Assembly (NCBI GenBank): GCA_017307165.1
Contig: JAFKGK010000014.1
Coordinates: 1-64,000 of the forward strand
Source: Candidatus Melainabacteria bacterium
GTDB lineage: Bacteria > Cyanobacteriota > Vampirovibrionia > Obscuribacterales > Obscuribacteraceae
Length of the DNA stretch: 64,000 nt
Reading direction: 5' to 3'
In this document: piece by piece, positions 8,327-16,487 of the stretch
Layout: each line of letters begins with the position of its first letter
How positions within the stretch are numbered: the first letter of the stretch is position 1
The notes under the pieces: model-generated
Databases searched by the model: none
Told to the model about the DNA's origin: nothing
Seen by the model: only the letters and a program-made list of their open reading frames with translations
Program-made: the position numbers and the translations under genes

Positions 8327-9441
8327 GTGGCGGACCTGCTCATATTGCGGAGTTTGACTCCACAAGGCGAACCACCGCCGTTGCAATGGGGGCAATAAAA
8401 ACAGTTTTTGCATTTGGGGCAAGAAAGGCTGCCCGTGCATGAACGCTCGCTATGGATGGTGGGGGTTTCTTTGAAATAGCCGCGATTAATAAGCTCGACT
8501 GCTCCATATATCATGCCGGCGGCAATGAGGGCTTCCCACAGTGTGGGGTTTGTGGCAATACGCATCAAACTGGATGTGGCGTTGCGGCCTACTTCTTTTA
8601 GACCTGACGTGTCCGGCATCTTGGGCATGGCGATCTTTGGCATGGACCAGCCGCCGTTTTGCTTGACCACTTTATTGATGAGCGTGTCGGGCGGGGCGAT
8701 GCGATAGACAAGGTCGTTGACCCGGGTACTGAGGTCGTCGGAGCGCGCCTCGTCGGCGCCAAACATTACGGACTCAAGGTCTTTGACGCGATCTTCGAGG
8801 CGCTTGCGGCCGGCGGCTTTGCCGTGGAGGGCGAGCTCAAGGAGCGTGGTCTTTTGCACCAGGCTGTTGGTCCAACCGAGGGTGACAGGGGCGGAAAAGA
8901 AAGTGGCGTTTTCGCGGATCTTTTTGTTGACCTCGAGCAATAGCTCGTCGGACGGGGGCGCAAAATTGAAAATGGTCGAGAGGCGCGTTTCTACTTCGCG
9001 CGAAAAACCTTCGTAGCTGTCATCGAAAATGGCCGACTCGAGTTTGGCCAGCCGCTTGGCCTGGTCGCCGGTGCCCGGGTCCGTGCGGCCAAAGACATTG
9101 AGCTCCGCAACGGAGATGAGGTCTTCGCGTGTGAGGTCAAAGGAGAGGCCTTCGGCGGCGGGGAGGGTCGGGGTTTTGGGTTGGGAGCGGTATTGAGATT
9201 GGCTTTGGGGTTGGTACTCAATTTCGTCGTCTTCGATTGAGTCGTTGTAGGGGCTTACGTCGGAGAGGGCGACGAGGGGCGTTTTTGCTGGCACATTGGT
9301 GGAGGCATTGGCAGAGTCAGAGCAGCATCCATGAGAAAAAGCCGGGAGTGAATGTGCGCAGCAAAGCAGTGTACTGATGAGGGCGGCTGAGGCGCGCCAT
9401 TTTTTGTTTTTTAGAAGAGATAGAGATTTCCCGGCAACCAA
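8320..9441 (-). CDS. Exported/membrane protein with LExxxFG repeats and six-Cys motif
   Basis: The start is a TTG with a GGAG nine bases upstream. The 373-residue product has an N-terminal hydrophobic segment (about 17-36), a low-complexity linker, and two or three repeats of an LExxxF-(about 15 residues)-RxxxL type (LESAIFDDSYEG, LESVMFGADEAR), which I associate with envelope proteins of this bacterial group. A probable transmembrane helix lies around 295-318. The C-terminus carries C341, C344, C347, C350, C353 and C360 in the pattern CxxCxxCxxCxxCNxGGxPCG, likely to bind metal (Zn or Fe-S). The same spacing is found in the protein encoded at 47314. It is the first gene of the five-gene minus-strand operon. 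Exact topology is uncertain. Confidence 0.6.
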   Translation of the reverse strand: MVAGKSLSLLKNKKWRASAALISTLLCCAHSLPAFSHGCCSDSANASTNVPAKTPLVALSDVSPYNDSIEDDEIEYQPQSQSQYRSQPKTPTLPAAEGLSFDLTREDLISVAELNVFGRTDPGTGDQAKRLAKLESAIFDDSYEGFSREVETRLSTIFNFAPPSDELLLEVNKKIRENATFFSAPVTLGWTNSLVQKTTLLELALHGKAAGRKRLEDRVKDLESVMFGADEARSDDLSTRVNDLVYRIAPPDTLINKVVKQNGGWSMPKIAMPKMPDTSGLKEVGRNATSSLMRIATNPTLWEALIAAGMIYGAVELINRGYFKETPTIHSERSCTGSLSCPKCKNCFYCPHCNGGGSPCGVKLRNMSRSATW

Positions 9442-9762
9442 GCAGCAATACTCCGAAACCCCATCTCAGGAGATACCTGGATCGGGATATCCAATTGTGA
9501 CCACAAGGATGCCGGGGGAGATTATAGCGCGAACTGAGGCGGGAGAGGGGTTGGCGGGAACGCCCATAGAGATGAAATAAGCTGAATGCTAACAAGTGTG
9601 GACACACAAACAATCTGCAAGTTAAATGGGGGAGTCAAAGCGCCACTCCAAAAAAGCTTTGAGCAAAGGATAAGGAAGTGCTGTGACTTCTGCAGATCAA
9701 CTTCATCCTTTGGATATCATTGTACGAGGCGCTATGCCGCAATTCTTTTGCTCGAGGATCAA
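9442..9762. promoter_or_regulatory. Divergent intergenic region, 321 bp
   Basis: This gap separates the minus-strand secreted-protein operon from the plus-strand helicase gene, so promoters in both directions must lie here. The helicase frame is open from 9586, but those codons lack a ribosome-binding site and the encoded residues look unlike a domain. I found no convincing -35/-10 pair, operator or hairpin. Confidence 0.4.
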
Positions 9763-12700
9763 ATGGACAAACTGGAAACAAAGGACAAGGCAATAAATCT
9801 CTTCAAGTTTTTAAGAGAGTTAGCTATCCTGCGCATGGCGACGGTTCGTCATCTCGATAAATACGATTCAGTTTTATGGTTCAAGGATATTCCCGACCTT
9901 GAAGACTGCTTTAACGTTTACAAGGCGCCACACGATGACCGTGGTGATTTGTGGATCGAAGTTTTTCAACCAAAGATTCCTCTTCCTCCTGCAGTTCCAG
10001 AAATTCTTAGAGATTGGGTAAAAGAATCCACGCTGGGCGATCCCGATCGTAGCAAACCGGAAATTGTCACCGATCGGATCATTCGAAAGATCGTTGATGG
10101 GCAGCTTGCCGAAGAATCGACCAGTGGCGAAAAAGGCTCGAGTGCCTATGCGCCGTCCCCTGAGAAAAAGGCAAAGGGAAAGGGAAGGTGGGCCAGCGCT
10201 AAAAAGATCAGCGAAAAGCACAAATTTGATGACGACCCAACTCGCGGTCAAGCCTGGGAACAGTATTTAGCCGACAAGTGGAAACCGTGGGCAGAGAAAC
10301 AACAAATTCATGCTCCTCATATCAAGCTCTACAAGAAGCTTCATGAAATGCACACCAGGCTGCAGACCCTTGCAGAAGAAAGTGAGCTTCTCCTATCGCT
10401 AGGCTGCTTGGCGTGGAAAACTCCTAGAGATCAAAAGATATACCGGCACATCTTGACCGGCAGAGCAAGTCTTCATTTTGATGCCGGCCGCGGCTCTATC
10501 AGTGTTAGCGCCCCTCTCGATAATTTCGCCCTCAACCTCGAGACTGACATGCTCGAGATAGATGAGCGGCCAAAGGGCGATTTGAAAAAGTCGCTCGATG
10601 AATACCTCAATTCTCTAAACAAGGATTTCTGGAATCTCGAAATCGCAAATACGCTCCTACAAAGCTTCGGGAGGGCTGTGGCCTCAGAAAGTATTTATTC
10701 GGCAGATCTCGCTCCTTTGCCACCTGACGAAATTTCAGGTAGAGCTACCATACATTTTGCTCCAGCTATCGTTCTGCGTAAACGTACCGATCTTAATATG
10801 GTGCGCTTGCTGGACGACATGGTCGACCAGGTAGAAAAAACGGGCAATATTCCCACTGGCATCGAGCGCCTAGTGGAGATTCGAGATGATGAGTCATTCG
10901 ATAATTCCAAGATGGGAAAAGAGAGCACTGGACTAGTCGATCCAGAGATTTATTTCCCGCTGGCGTCCAATCCCGATCAAAGAGAAATTGCTGACAGGCT
11001 AATGACTCGGCAAGGGGTTTTAGTGCAAGGGCCGCCCGGAACAGGCAAGAGCCACACTATCGCGAATCTGGTTTGCCATCTTCTGGCACAAGGCAAGAGA
11101 ATACTAGTCACGAGTCACACGCCGCGGGCTCTTACTGTGCTGCGCGACAAGTTTCCAGAAGAAATGAAAGCACTTTGCGTATCGACAGTCGGGGACGATG
11201 GCGCAGAAGCAAGAAAGGCATTGGAAGAATCAGTCCAAGGCATTACCGGCAAGCAAAATGGCTGGAACCAGCGACAGGTAGATGCACGCATCGAAGAGCT
11301 GAAGGAATCTCTTCATCAAAGTCGAGAATCAGAACAATGGCTTTTAAATTCTTTGCGTGCCATCAGAGAACGCGACACTTATGAGCATTCAAAGCGCTTT
11401 GGCGATTATTGCGGTACATCACTCAATATTGCAAAACGTCTCGGCAAAGAACAAAATCAATTTAGCTGGTTTACCGATGAAATATCGAGAGATGAGGCTA
11501 GGCCTTTAACAAATCAACAAATTTTAGATTTTGTGCACCGGCTCCAGACCTTTGAACTAGAGGAAGAACTCGAACTGCGCAAATCTCTTGTGGAAATTTC
11601 TGAGATTATCACACCAGAAGATTTTACAGTTCTTGCTCAAAGAATCGGAGCAGCACGGATAAAGGTAGAAAATCTGCGAAAAATCAGAAATCACGAATCT
11701 TTCCAGGCTTCCTCTAAATTGAAAAGCGCAGAAAGACAGATCCTCGTGGAAGATCTTGATGTATTGATTTCTCTATACTTCAAGATTGCCAAACGCCCTG
11801 AAAAATTTGCGCAGCGTGCAGCTCAAGAAATACTGGGAGACCACGATAGAAAGTGGAAAGAGTTACTCCAAGCCACCCAAGAGAATTTGAATGCCATTGA
11901 CTCAAATTTTAGAGTGATAGCTCAGCGACATTTATCAGGCGCGGAGTCCAGAGATATTCATAATGTGCATACTGACGCAATCGATCTCAAGGATCACCTC
12001 TTGAACGGCGGAAACTTTGGCTTTGGCCCATTTAAACCTGCTGTCGTCAAGCGTACTTCCTATCTATTTCAAGATGTACGTATAGACGGGAAACAGTGCA
12101 ACTCGACCCAATCTTTGCAAGAGTTGATCGAATATCTCAATCTGCAAATAAAATTACAGAAGATTCGCAAGCAATGGCTTGACGTAACCGATGAGATTCC
12201 TGAAAATTCAATTGCTGCTATCGCGACGTTTCATGATTTTTGCGAGCCTCTTGCAGATGGACTGCAATTGCATGAAGGCATGCAAAAGTACGTTGATAGC
12301 CTCAAAAAATTTCCTGCGCTGATTGCACCAGATTGGAATAATCCAGATGCTATTAAACTGTTTCGCCAGGTTCTGGATTCTGGAGCCGCGCAAGAAGAAC
12401 TGGATGATTTGGAAAATCAACTAGAGAAACTGACGACTACCCTTCGCGTAGCCGCTAATAATCCAACTGCTCACACGATAATCGAACGAATCGCAGATGC
12501 ATCCGCAAAATTGGATGATCAAAAATATCACTCTCTCTTTGAAGAGTTGACGGCCCTTTCCTTGCGCAAAGAGCAACTACTGCTGAGAGATGCTGACATG
12601 TCTACTCTCACCACAATTTGCCCGCAGTTAGCAGAAACCCTTTCTACTACCGATAAACCAGACCTGGACGCGTGGAAGGATAAACTCGCAAACTTTGAAC

Positions 12701-14379
12701 AAGCGTGGAATTGGAAGCTTGCCACTGGTTGGATAGAAGGTTTGAGCGATTCGAACGTTCATAAGCGTCATGAGAATGACCTCAAAAAATGCCAACAAGA
12801 TCAACGCGATCTACTCAAAGAGCTGGCAACCTTGAAAGCCTGGACTTATACGTTTGCAAGACTTACTGAAACGCAACGGCAGCATCTGACATCTTGGACG
12901 ATGGCGATGCGAAGAATCGGCAAAGGCACAGGCAAATATGCAGAAAAACACCGCCGTGCAGCGAAAGAACACATGGACCATTGCAGGCCTGCGCTTCCTG
13001 CGTGGATCATGCCTATTCACAAAGTCGTAGAAACTATCCGACCAGACACTGATGCTTTCGACGTAATCATCATAGACGAAGCCAGCCAAAGCGGTCCAGA
13101 AGCACTTTTCTTGATGTATCTAGGGACCCAATTGATCGTAGTCGGCGATGACAAACAGATCAGTCCAGATGCTGTAGGTTTGGATAGAGCTGCCGTTGAC
13201 GCTTTGCGACGCGAATATTTGACGGATATCCCACATTCTGACGCTATCGGCATCGAGCATAGCTTCTTCGATCAAGCTAAGATTCGGTACAAAGGCACCA
13301 TCCGACTAAAAGAACACTTCCGTTGCATGCCAGAGATCATTCAATTTTCCAATAATCTCTGCTATTCGAGTGAGCCTCTCATTCCATTGCGACAATATGG
13401 AGGTGATCGCCTTAACCCCGTCGTGCGCACGGAGTATCTGCCCAACGCCTATATAACCGGTCAAAGAACGACCTTGGTTAACGTCACCGAAGCGGAAGCC
13501 ATTCTTGAAGAGGTCAAACGCATTTGCGCCGATCCGGCTTACAAAGGTAAAACGTTGGGGATCATCAGCTTAGTGAACACATCACAGCAAGCAAAATACA
13601 TAGATATGCAACTTAGAAGCTCAGATAGATATGTCACCAAGCAGGATTTTGAGGAACGAAAAATCTCTGTCGGAGACGCATATCAATTTCAAGGCGACGA
13701 GCGCGATATCATTATTTTGAGCATGGTCTCTTCACCAGAAGAGCACGGCAAAGTTCGTGCGTTGGCATCAGAAAAAGATGAGCGCAGATTCAACGTTGCA
13801 GCTAGTAGAGCGCGCGACCAGCTCATTCTATTCCACTCAGTTACTTTGTCTGATTTAAATCCAGGCTGTGTGCGACATAAGCTACTCAGTTACTGTCTGA
13901 ATCCATCAGTCGAGACAGTGGAGTACGCCGGTCATACGATGCCTGAATTGAGACAGATCCTTGCTGAAGGTTATAAAACCAATAGCCAACCGCCACAACC
14001 TTTTGACAGCCTGTTCGAGCTTGATGTCTTTTTGCGCATAGCTCAGCGCGGATACAGAGTCGTCCCACAAGTCGAGATGAACGGCTATAAAATCGACTTG
14101 ATTGTCGAAGGCATGAAAGGTCGGCTAGCAGTAGAATGCGATGGAGACAGATGGCATGGGTCCGATCGATTTGACCAGGATTCGGCACGGCAACGCGATT
14201 TGGAAAGATGCGGTATGAAATTTTGGCGAGTGCGCGGCAGTGCTTTCTATTTTGATGCCGATCATGCAATGGAAGATCTATGGACAACGCTTGAAACAGC
14301 TGGCATTTTTCCAATGCCGGTCGATGACGACAATGAACAGATGGATGTTGGACATGAAGCTGTTACAGCAGCTGGGTAA
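9763..14379 (+). CDS. SF1 (UPF1-like) helicase fused to a Vsr/DUF559-like nuclease
   Basis: The ATG at 9763 is chosen because GAGG lies seven bases upstream; an open frame extends to 9586. The 1538-residue product has an N-terminal unknown region, Walker A GPPGTGKS (about 422-430), a long helical insertion (about 500-1050), Walker B DEASQ (about 1104), GDDKQISP (about 1127), EHFRC (about 1182), QFQGDERD (about 1307) and VAASRARD (about 1344): the full set of superfamily 1 motifs. The C-terminus (about 1412-1522) has IDLIVEG then AVECDGDRWHG, the acidic pattern of Vsr-like/DUF559 nucleases. Such helicase-nuclease fusions are typical of anti-phage systems. A Mrr-like endonuclease gene lies just downstream, consistent with a two-gene module. 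I cannot assign it to a named system. Confidence 0.85.
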   Translation: MDKLETKDKAINLFKFLRELAILRMATVRHLDKYDSVLWFKDIPDLEDCFNVYKAPHDDRGDLWIEVFQPKIPLPPAVPEILRDWVKESTLGDPDRSKPEIVTDRIIRKIVDGQLAEESTSGEKGSSAYAPSPEKKAKGKGRWASAKKISEKHKFDDDPTRGQAWEQYLADKWKPWAEKQQIHAPHIKLYKKLHEMHTRLQTLAEESELLLSLGCLAWKTPRDQKIYRHILTGRASLHFDAGRGSISVSAPLDNFALNLETDMLEIDERPKGDLKKSLDEYLNSLNKDFWNLEIANTLLQSFGRAVASESIYSADLAPLPPDEISGRATIHFAPAIVLRKRTDLNMVRLLDDMVDQVEKTGNIPTGIERLVEIRDDESFDNSKMGKESTGLVDPEIYFPLASNPDQREIADRLMTRQGVLVQGPPGTGKSHTIANLVCHLLAQGKRILVTSHTPRALTVLRDKFPEEMKALCVSTVGDDGAEARKALEESVQGITGKQNGWNQRQVDARIEELKESLHQSRESEQWLLNSLRAIRERDTYEHSKRFGDYCGTSLNIAKRLGKEQNQFSWFTDEISRDEARPLTNQQILDFVHRLQTFELEEELELRKSLVEISEIITPEDFTVLAQRIGAARIKVENLRKIRNHESFQASSKLKSAERQILVEDLDVLISLYFKIAKRPEKFAQRAAQEILGDHDRKWKELLQATQENLNAIDSNFRVIAQRHLSGAESRDIHNVHTDAIDLKDHLLNGGNFGFGPFKPAVVKRTSYLFQDVRIDGKQCNSTQSLQELIEYLNLQIKLQKIRKQWLDVTDEIPENSIAAIATFHDFCEPLADGLQLHEGMQKYVDSLKKFPALIAPDWNNPDAIKLFRQVLDSGAAQEELDDLENQLEKLTTTLRVAANNPTAHTIIERIADASAKLDDQKYHSLFEELTALSLRKEQLLLRDADMSTLTTICPQLAETLSTTDKPDLDAWKDKLANFEQAWNWKLATGWIEGLSDSNVHKRHENDLKKCQQDQRDLLKELATLKAWTYTFARLTETQRQHLTSWTMAMRRIGKGTGKYAEKHRRAAKEHMDHCRPALPAWIMPIHKVVETIRPDTDAFDVIIIDEASQSGPEALFLMYLGTQLIVVGDDKQISPDAVGLDRAAVDALRREYLTDIPHSDAIGIEHSFFDQAKIRYKGTIRLKEHFRCMPEIIQFSNNLCYSSEPLIPLRQYGGDRLNPVVRTEYLPNAYITGQRTTLVNVTEAEAILEEVKRICADPAYKGKTLGIISLVNTSQQAKYIDMQLRSSDRYVTKQDFEERKISVGDAYQFQGDERDIIILSMVSSPEEHGKVRALASEKDERRFNVAASRARDQLILFHSVTLSDLNPGCVRHKLLSYCLNPSVETVEYAGHTMPELRQILAEGYKTNSQPPQPFDSLFELDVFLRIAQRGYRVVPQVEMNGYKIDLIVEGMKGRLAVECDGDRWHGSDRFDQDSARQRDLERCGMKFWRVRGSAFYFDADHAMEDLWTTLETAGIFPMPVDDDNEQMDVGHEAVTAAG

Positions 14380-14403
14380 ATTACGGATTGCTGACTTTCT
14401 GTT

Positions 14404-14544
14404 ATGGGTAGTTTTATACCGGATGAAAATATCAAATCAGAAAATCAATATATCGGAAAAGACAATCGAGCGGCTGCTAAAAAAATGCGAACCGGTTTTG
14501 AAGGCTCACTCGATTTCAAAAGAGGATGCAGTATACTCTTTTGA
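14404..14544 (+). CDS. Small hypothetical ORF between helicase and endonuclease genes
   Basis: A 46-codon ORF (starting MGSFIPDENIKSEN) fills most of the 215-bp gap between the helicase and the Mrr-like gene. It is charged and has no recognised domain or clear ribosome-binding site. It may be a real small component of the locus or chance. Confidence 0.2.
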   Translation: MGSFIPDENIKSENQYIGKDNRAAAKKMRTGFEGSLDFKRGCSILF

Positions 14545-14594
14545 ATAAGCAGTGTCTTTCAGCAGAGTTGAGTCACTAGATTCGGAGTTTTAGT

Positions 14595-15512
14595 ATGGGC
14601 ACGAAGAAAATTTCTGCTGCTGCACTTATGGCACTCAGAGAAGCTTTATCGGTCGTTTATTGGTACAAGCAAGACTTAGAAAGGTTCCTCCGCGCCTGTC
14701 TATACGACACTCCCTTGATTACGCATTTAAATTGGAACGCCTATAAGAGGGAAATTGTCTCTGAGTTGGTGGAGCGCCTTGCCAAAAACGAGCCAGCAAA
14801 TCAGGATGCGCTACTGCGGTTGATGATTGAAGTAAGTCAAATTACTGACTTTTCTCATTTGGCAAAACTCGACGGGGGCGCTGAAAAAGTCAAAAAGGCA
14901 AAGGATGCCGTGGTCGCCTTGAGGCAACAAATAAAAGGCTTGGACGAACTACTTAGGGATCAAAAAGCTATTGAGGAAACTCGAGCAAGGCATCATTCCC
15001 ATCAGAAAAAGATTAGCGGGGTTGTTTCTGCTCTTGAACAACTCAACACTGAATTTAAAGCACTAATTAGAGAAACAAATCCTCACAAACGAGGATATAA
15101 ACTCGAAAAAATCCTAAAAGGACTATTTGATGTTTTTGACTTAGATCCTCGTGCTTCTTTCAAAATTATAGGCGAGCAAATCGATGGCGCTTTTACCTTC
15201 GACAATACAGACTACTTGCTTGAAGCCAAGTGGCAGAGGAATCCGGTTAACGTAGGAGACTTGGACCGACTGCAAGCCAAAGTTTCCAGAAAATTAGACA
15301 ACACGCTTGGCTTGTATGTTTCTGTCAATGGATATTCAGAAGATGGTTTAGAAGCTTTCAAATACGACCGCCCCAAACTTTATTTAGTTGATGGAGCTGA
15401 TTTGATGGCCGTTCTTGAGAATCGTATTGATCTTCAATCACTATTAAAGCGCAAAAAACGCGAAGCATCTCAGACTGGAAATATCTATCTCAGAATTTCG
15501 GAGATCATTTAG
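14595..15512 (+). CDS. Mrr-like PD-(D/E)XK restriction endonuclease
   Basis: The 305-residue product starts at an ATG with GGAG seven bases upstream. Residues 1-85 form a helical domain seen in front of some restriction endonucleases, and about 95-165 is coiled-coil rich. The C-terminal domain (about 165-290) has the PD-(D/E)XK core: RGYKLEKIL (E171), GEQIDGAF (D197) and LLEAKW (E210, K212). It most likely cleaves DNA, possibly modified or unmodified foreign DNA as in Mrr-type enzymes. No methyltransferase gene lies nearby, which favours a modification-dependent or phage-sensing role. It follows the SF1 helicase-nuclease gene on the same strand. Confidence 0.75.
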   Translation: MGTKKISAAALMALREALSVVYWYKQDLERFLRACLYDTPLITHLNWNAYKREIVSELVERLAKNEPANQDALLRLMIEVSQITDFSHLAKLDGGAEKVKKAKDAVVALRQQIKGLDELLRDQKAIEETRARHHSHQKKISGVVSALEQLNTEFKALIRETNPHKRGYKLEKILKGLFDVFDLDPRASFKIIGEQIDGAFTFDNTDYLLEAKWQRNPVNVGDLDRLQAKVSRKLDNTLGLYVSVNGYSEDGLEAFKYDRPKLYLVDGADLMAVLENRIDLQSLLKRKKREASQTGNIYLRISEII

Positions 15513-15573
15513 GCTTTCGCTCAAGTGTCCTGTTAGCGCGAGCATCAAATTTCTTTTGCTGCTCGCCGACAGC

Positions 15574-15603
15574 TTGACACCGCGACGGTCCTAATTTTAA
15601 ACT
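15574..15603 (+). promoter_or_regulatory. Candidate sigma70-type promoter
   Basis: TTGACA at 15574-15579 is a perfect -35 match and is followed, after 18 bp, by TAAACT at 15598-15603 (four of six -10 bases). It would drive the small gene starting at 15670. Prediction by eye only. Confidence 0.35.
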
Positions 15604-15669
15604 CAATTGTTTCGCAAGCTGGTCATTTTTAAAATTCTATCCAAACCAAGAAACCCCGGGTTATCTACT

Positions 15670-15885
15670 ATGCAAATCAAAAAATTTAACAGCCCAGATG
15701 AATATATCAAAGCATCCAAATTTAGCCCAATGCGAGAAATTTATTTTGAAGGCAAACCGTTCGTAGAAATCACCACAGATGATGGTTCTTTTGTAGTGGT
15801 GGGAACAGACAAAGAATCTGTGAAATATGGCCTTAACCTGGGATTGATTCGAGAACAGTACAAGGTGCCTGCAAAATTACTGTAG
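15670..15885 (+). CDS. Small hypothetical protein (71 aa)
   Basis: The frame is open from 15607 but the ATG at 15670 gives a compact domain beginning MQIKKFNSPDEYIKA. The sequence has alternating beta-strand character (FVEITTDDGSFVVVGTDKES) and no signal peptide. I do not recognise the family. A candidate promoter lies at 15574. Its 3' end overlaps the decayed reductase gene on the opposite strand by 9 bp. Confidence 0.45.
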   Translation: MQIKKFNSPDEYIKASKFSPMREIYFEGKPFVEITTDDGSFVVVGTDKESVKYGLNLGLIREQYKVPAKLL

Positions 15886-16356
15886 TTTTCCAAACCTAAA
15901 CATCCTTACATGCCCCCCCAACACACCCCTCACCTCATCCCCCGTCATGTCCGACGCATAGGTCCTGGTGCCGTAGTCAAACTCCCGCGCCTGCGACAGA
16001 TCCCCCACGACCGCCGGATCAAATCCCGCATCGCGCACCAGCTGGACCGCCACATCCATAGCCTCAGCATCATCTGATGCCAGCGGTATGCCAATCCGCG
16101 GCCCATCACAATGCGCCGCCCGCTTGGTCCGCCCAAACTCCGGCTGATCCACAAACGGGATCGACAGCAGGATCACTTCGCCAAACGAGATCGCTTCATC
16201 TGGCATCCCCCGCCGCGCACCATTGCCGGCCGCCTGCACCAGCCCATCCAATTTTTCCGGATGCCGAGACGCAAACAACACCTCATGCCCCGCGCGCGAT
16301 CACAAAGTGCCAACCAAACCGCCTATTTTCCCTGATCCGACAATCCCTATCCGCAT
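15877..16356 (-). pseudogene. Decayed NADPH-dependent F420 reductase-like gene
   Basis: Reading from the ATG at 16356 the product begins MRIGIVGSGKIGGLVGTL, a Rossmann-fold start typical of F420:NADP oxidoreductase-like proteins. It then meets TGA at 16302-16300. The same frame continues with SRAGHEVLFASRHPEKL, so the stop replaces what is normally a Trp codon (TGG to TGA). Further on, LLSIPF joins directly to a segment ending in RIGIPLASDDAEAMD. About 70-80 residues of the usual middle part are missing. Two independent lesions argue for a pseudogene. The neighbouring genes use TGA as a normal stop, so reassignment of TGA is excluded. Confidence 0.75.
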
Positions 16357-16487
16357 CCCGCATCGATAATCTCCCATTATTTCCCCTGCACCTCACCGCC
16401 TCAGCGGCCCAATTTAATCTATAAAAGGAGTGTGACACAAAATACCCTAAGATCGCGAAATACAGACAAACTCAGTACACTAGTCTC

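Noticed and set aside
7652-8398. 248-residue plus-strand ORF
   Set aside because: It lies wholly antisense to the TonB-C-like gene, has atypical composition and no start signal; a shadow frame.
9586-9762. An extra N-terminal 59 residues on the SF1 helicase
   Set aside because: No ribosome-binding site and no domain-like sequence; the ATG at 9763 has GAGG at proper spacing.
16300-16302. TGA read as Trp (alternative genetic code)
   Set aside because: TGA is used as the normal stop in many intact genes of the window, and Trp is encoded by TGG throughout.
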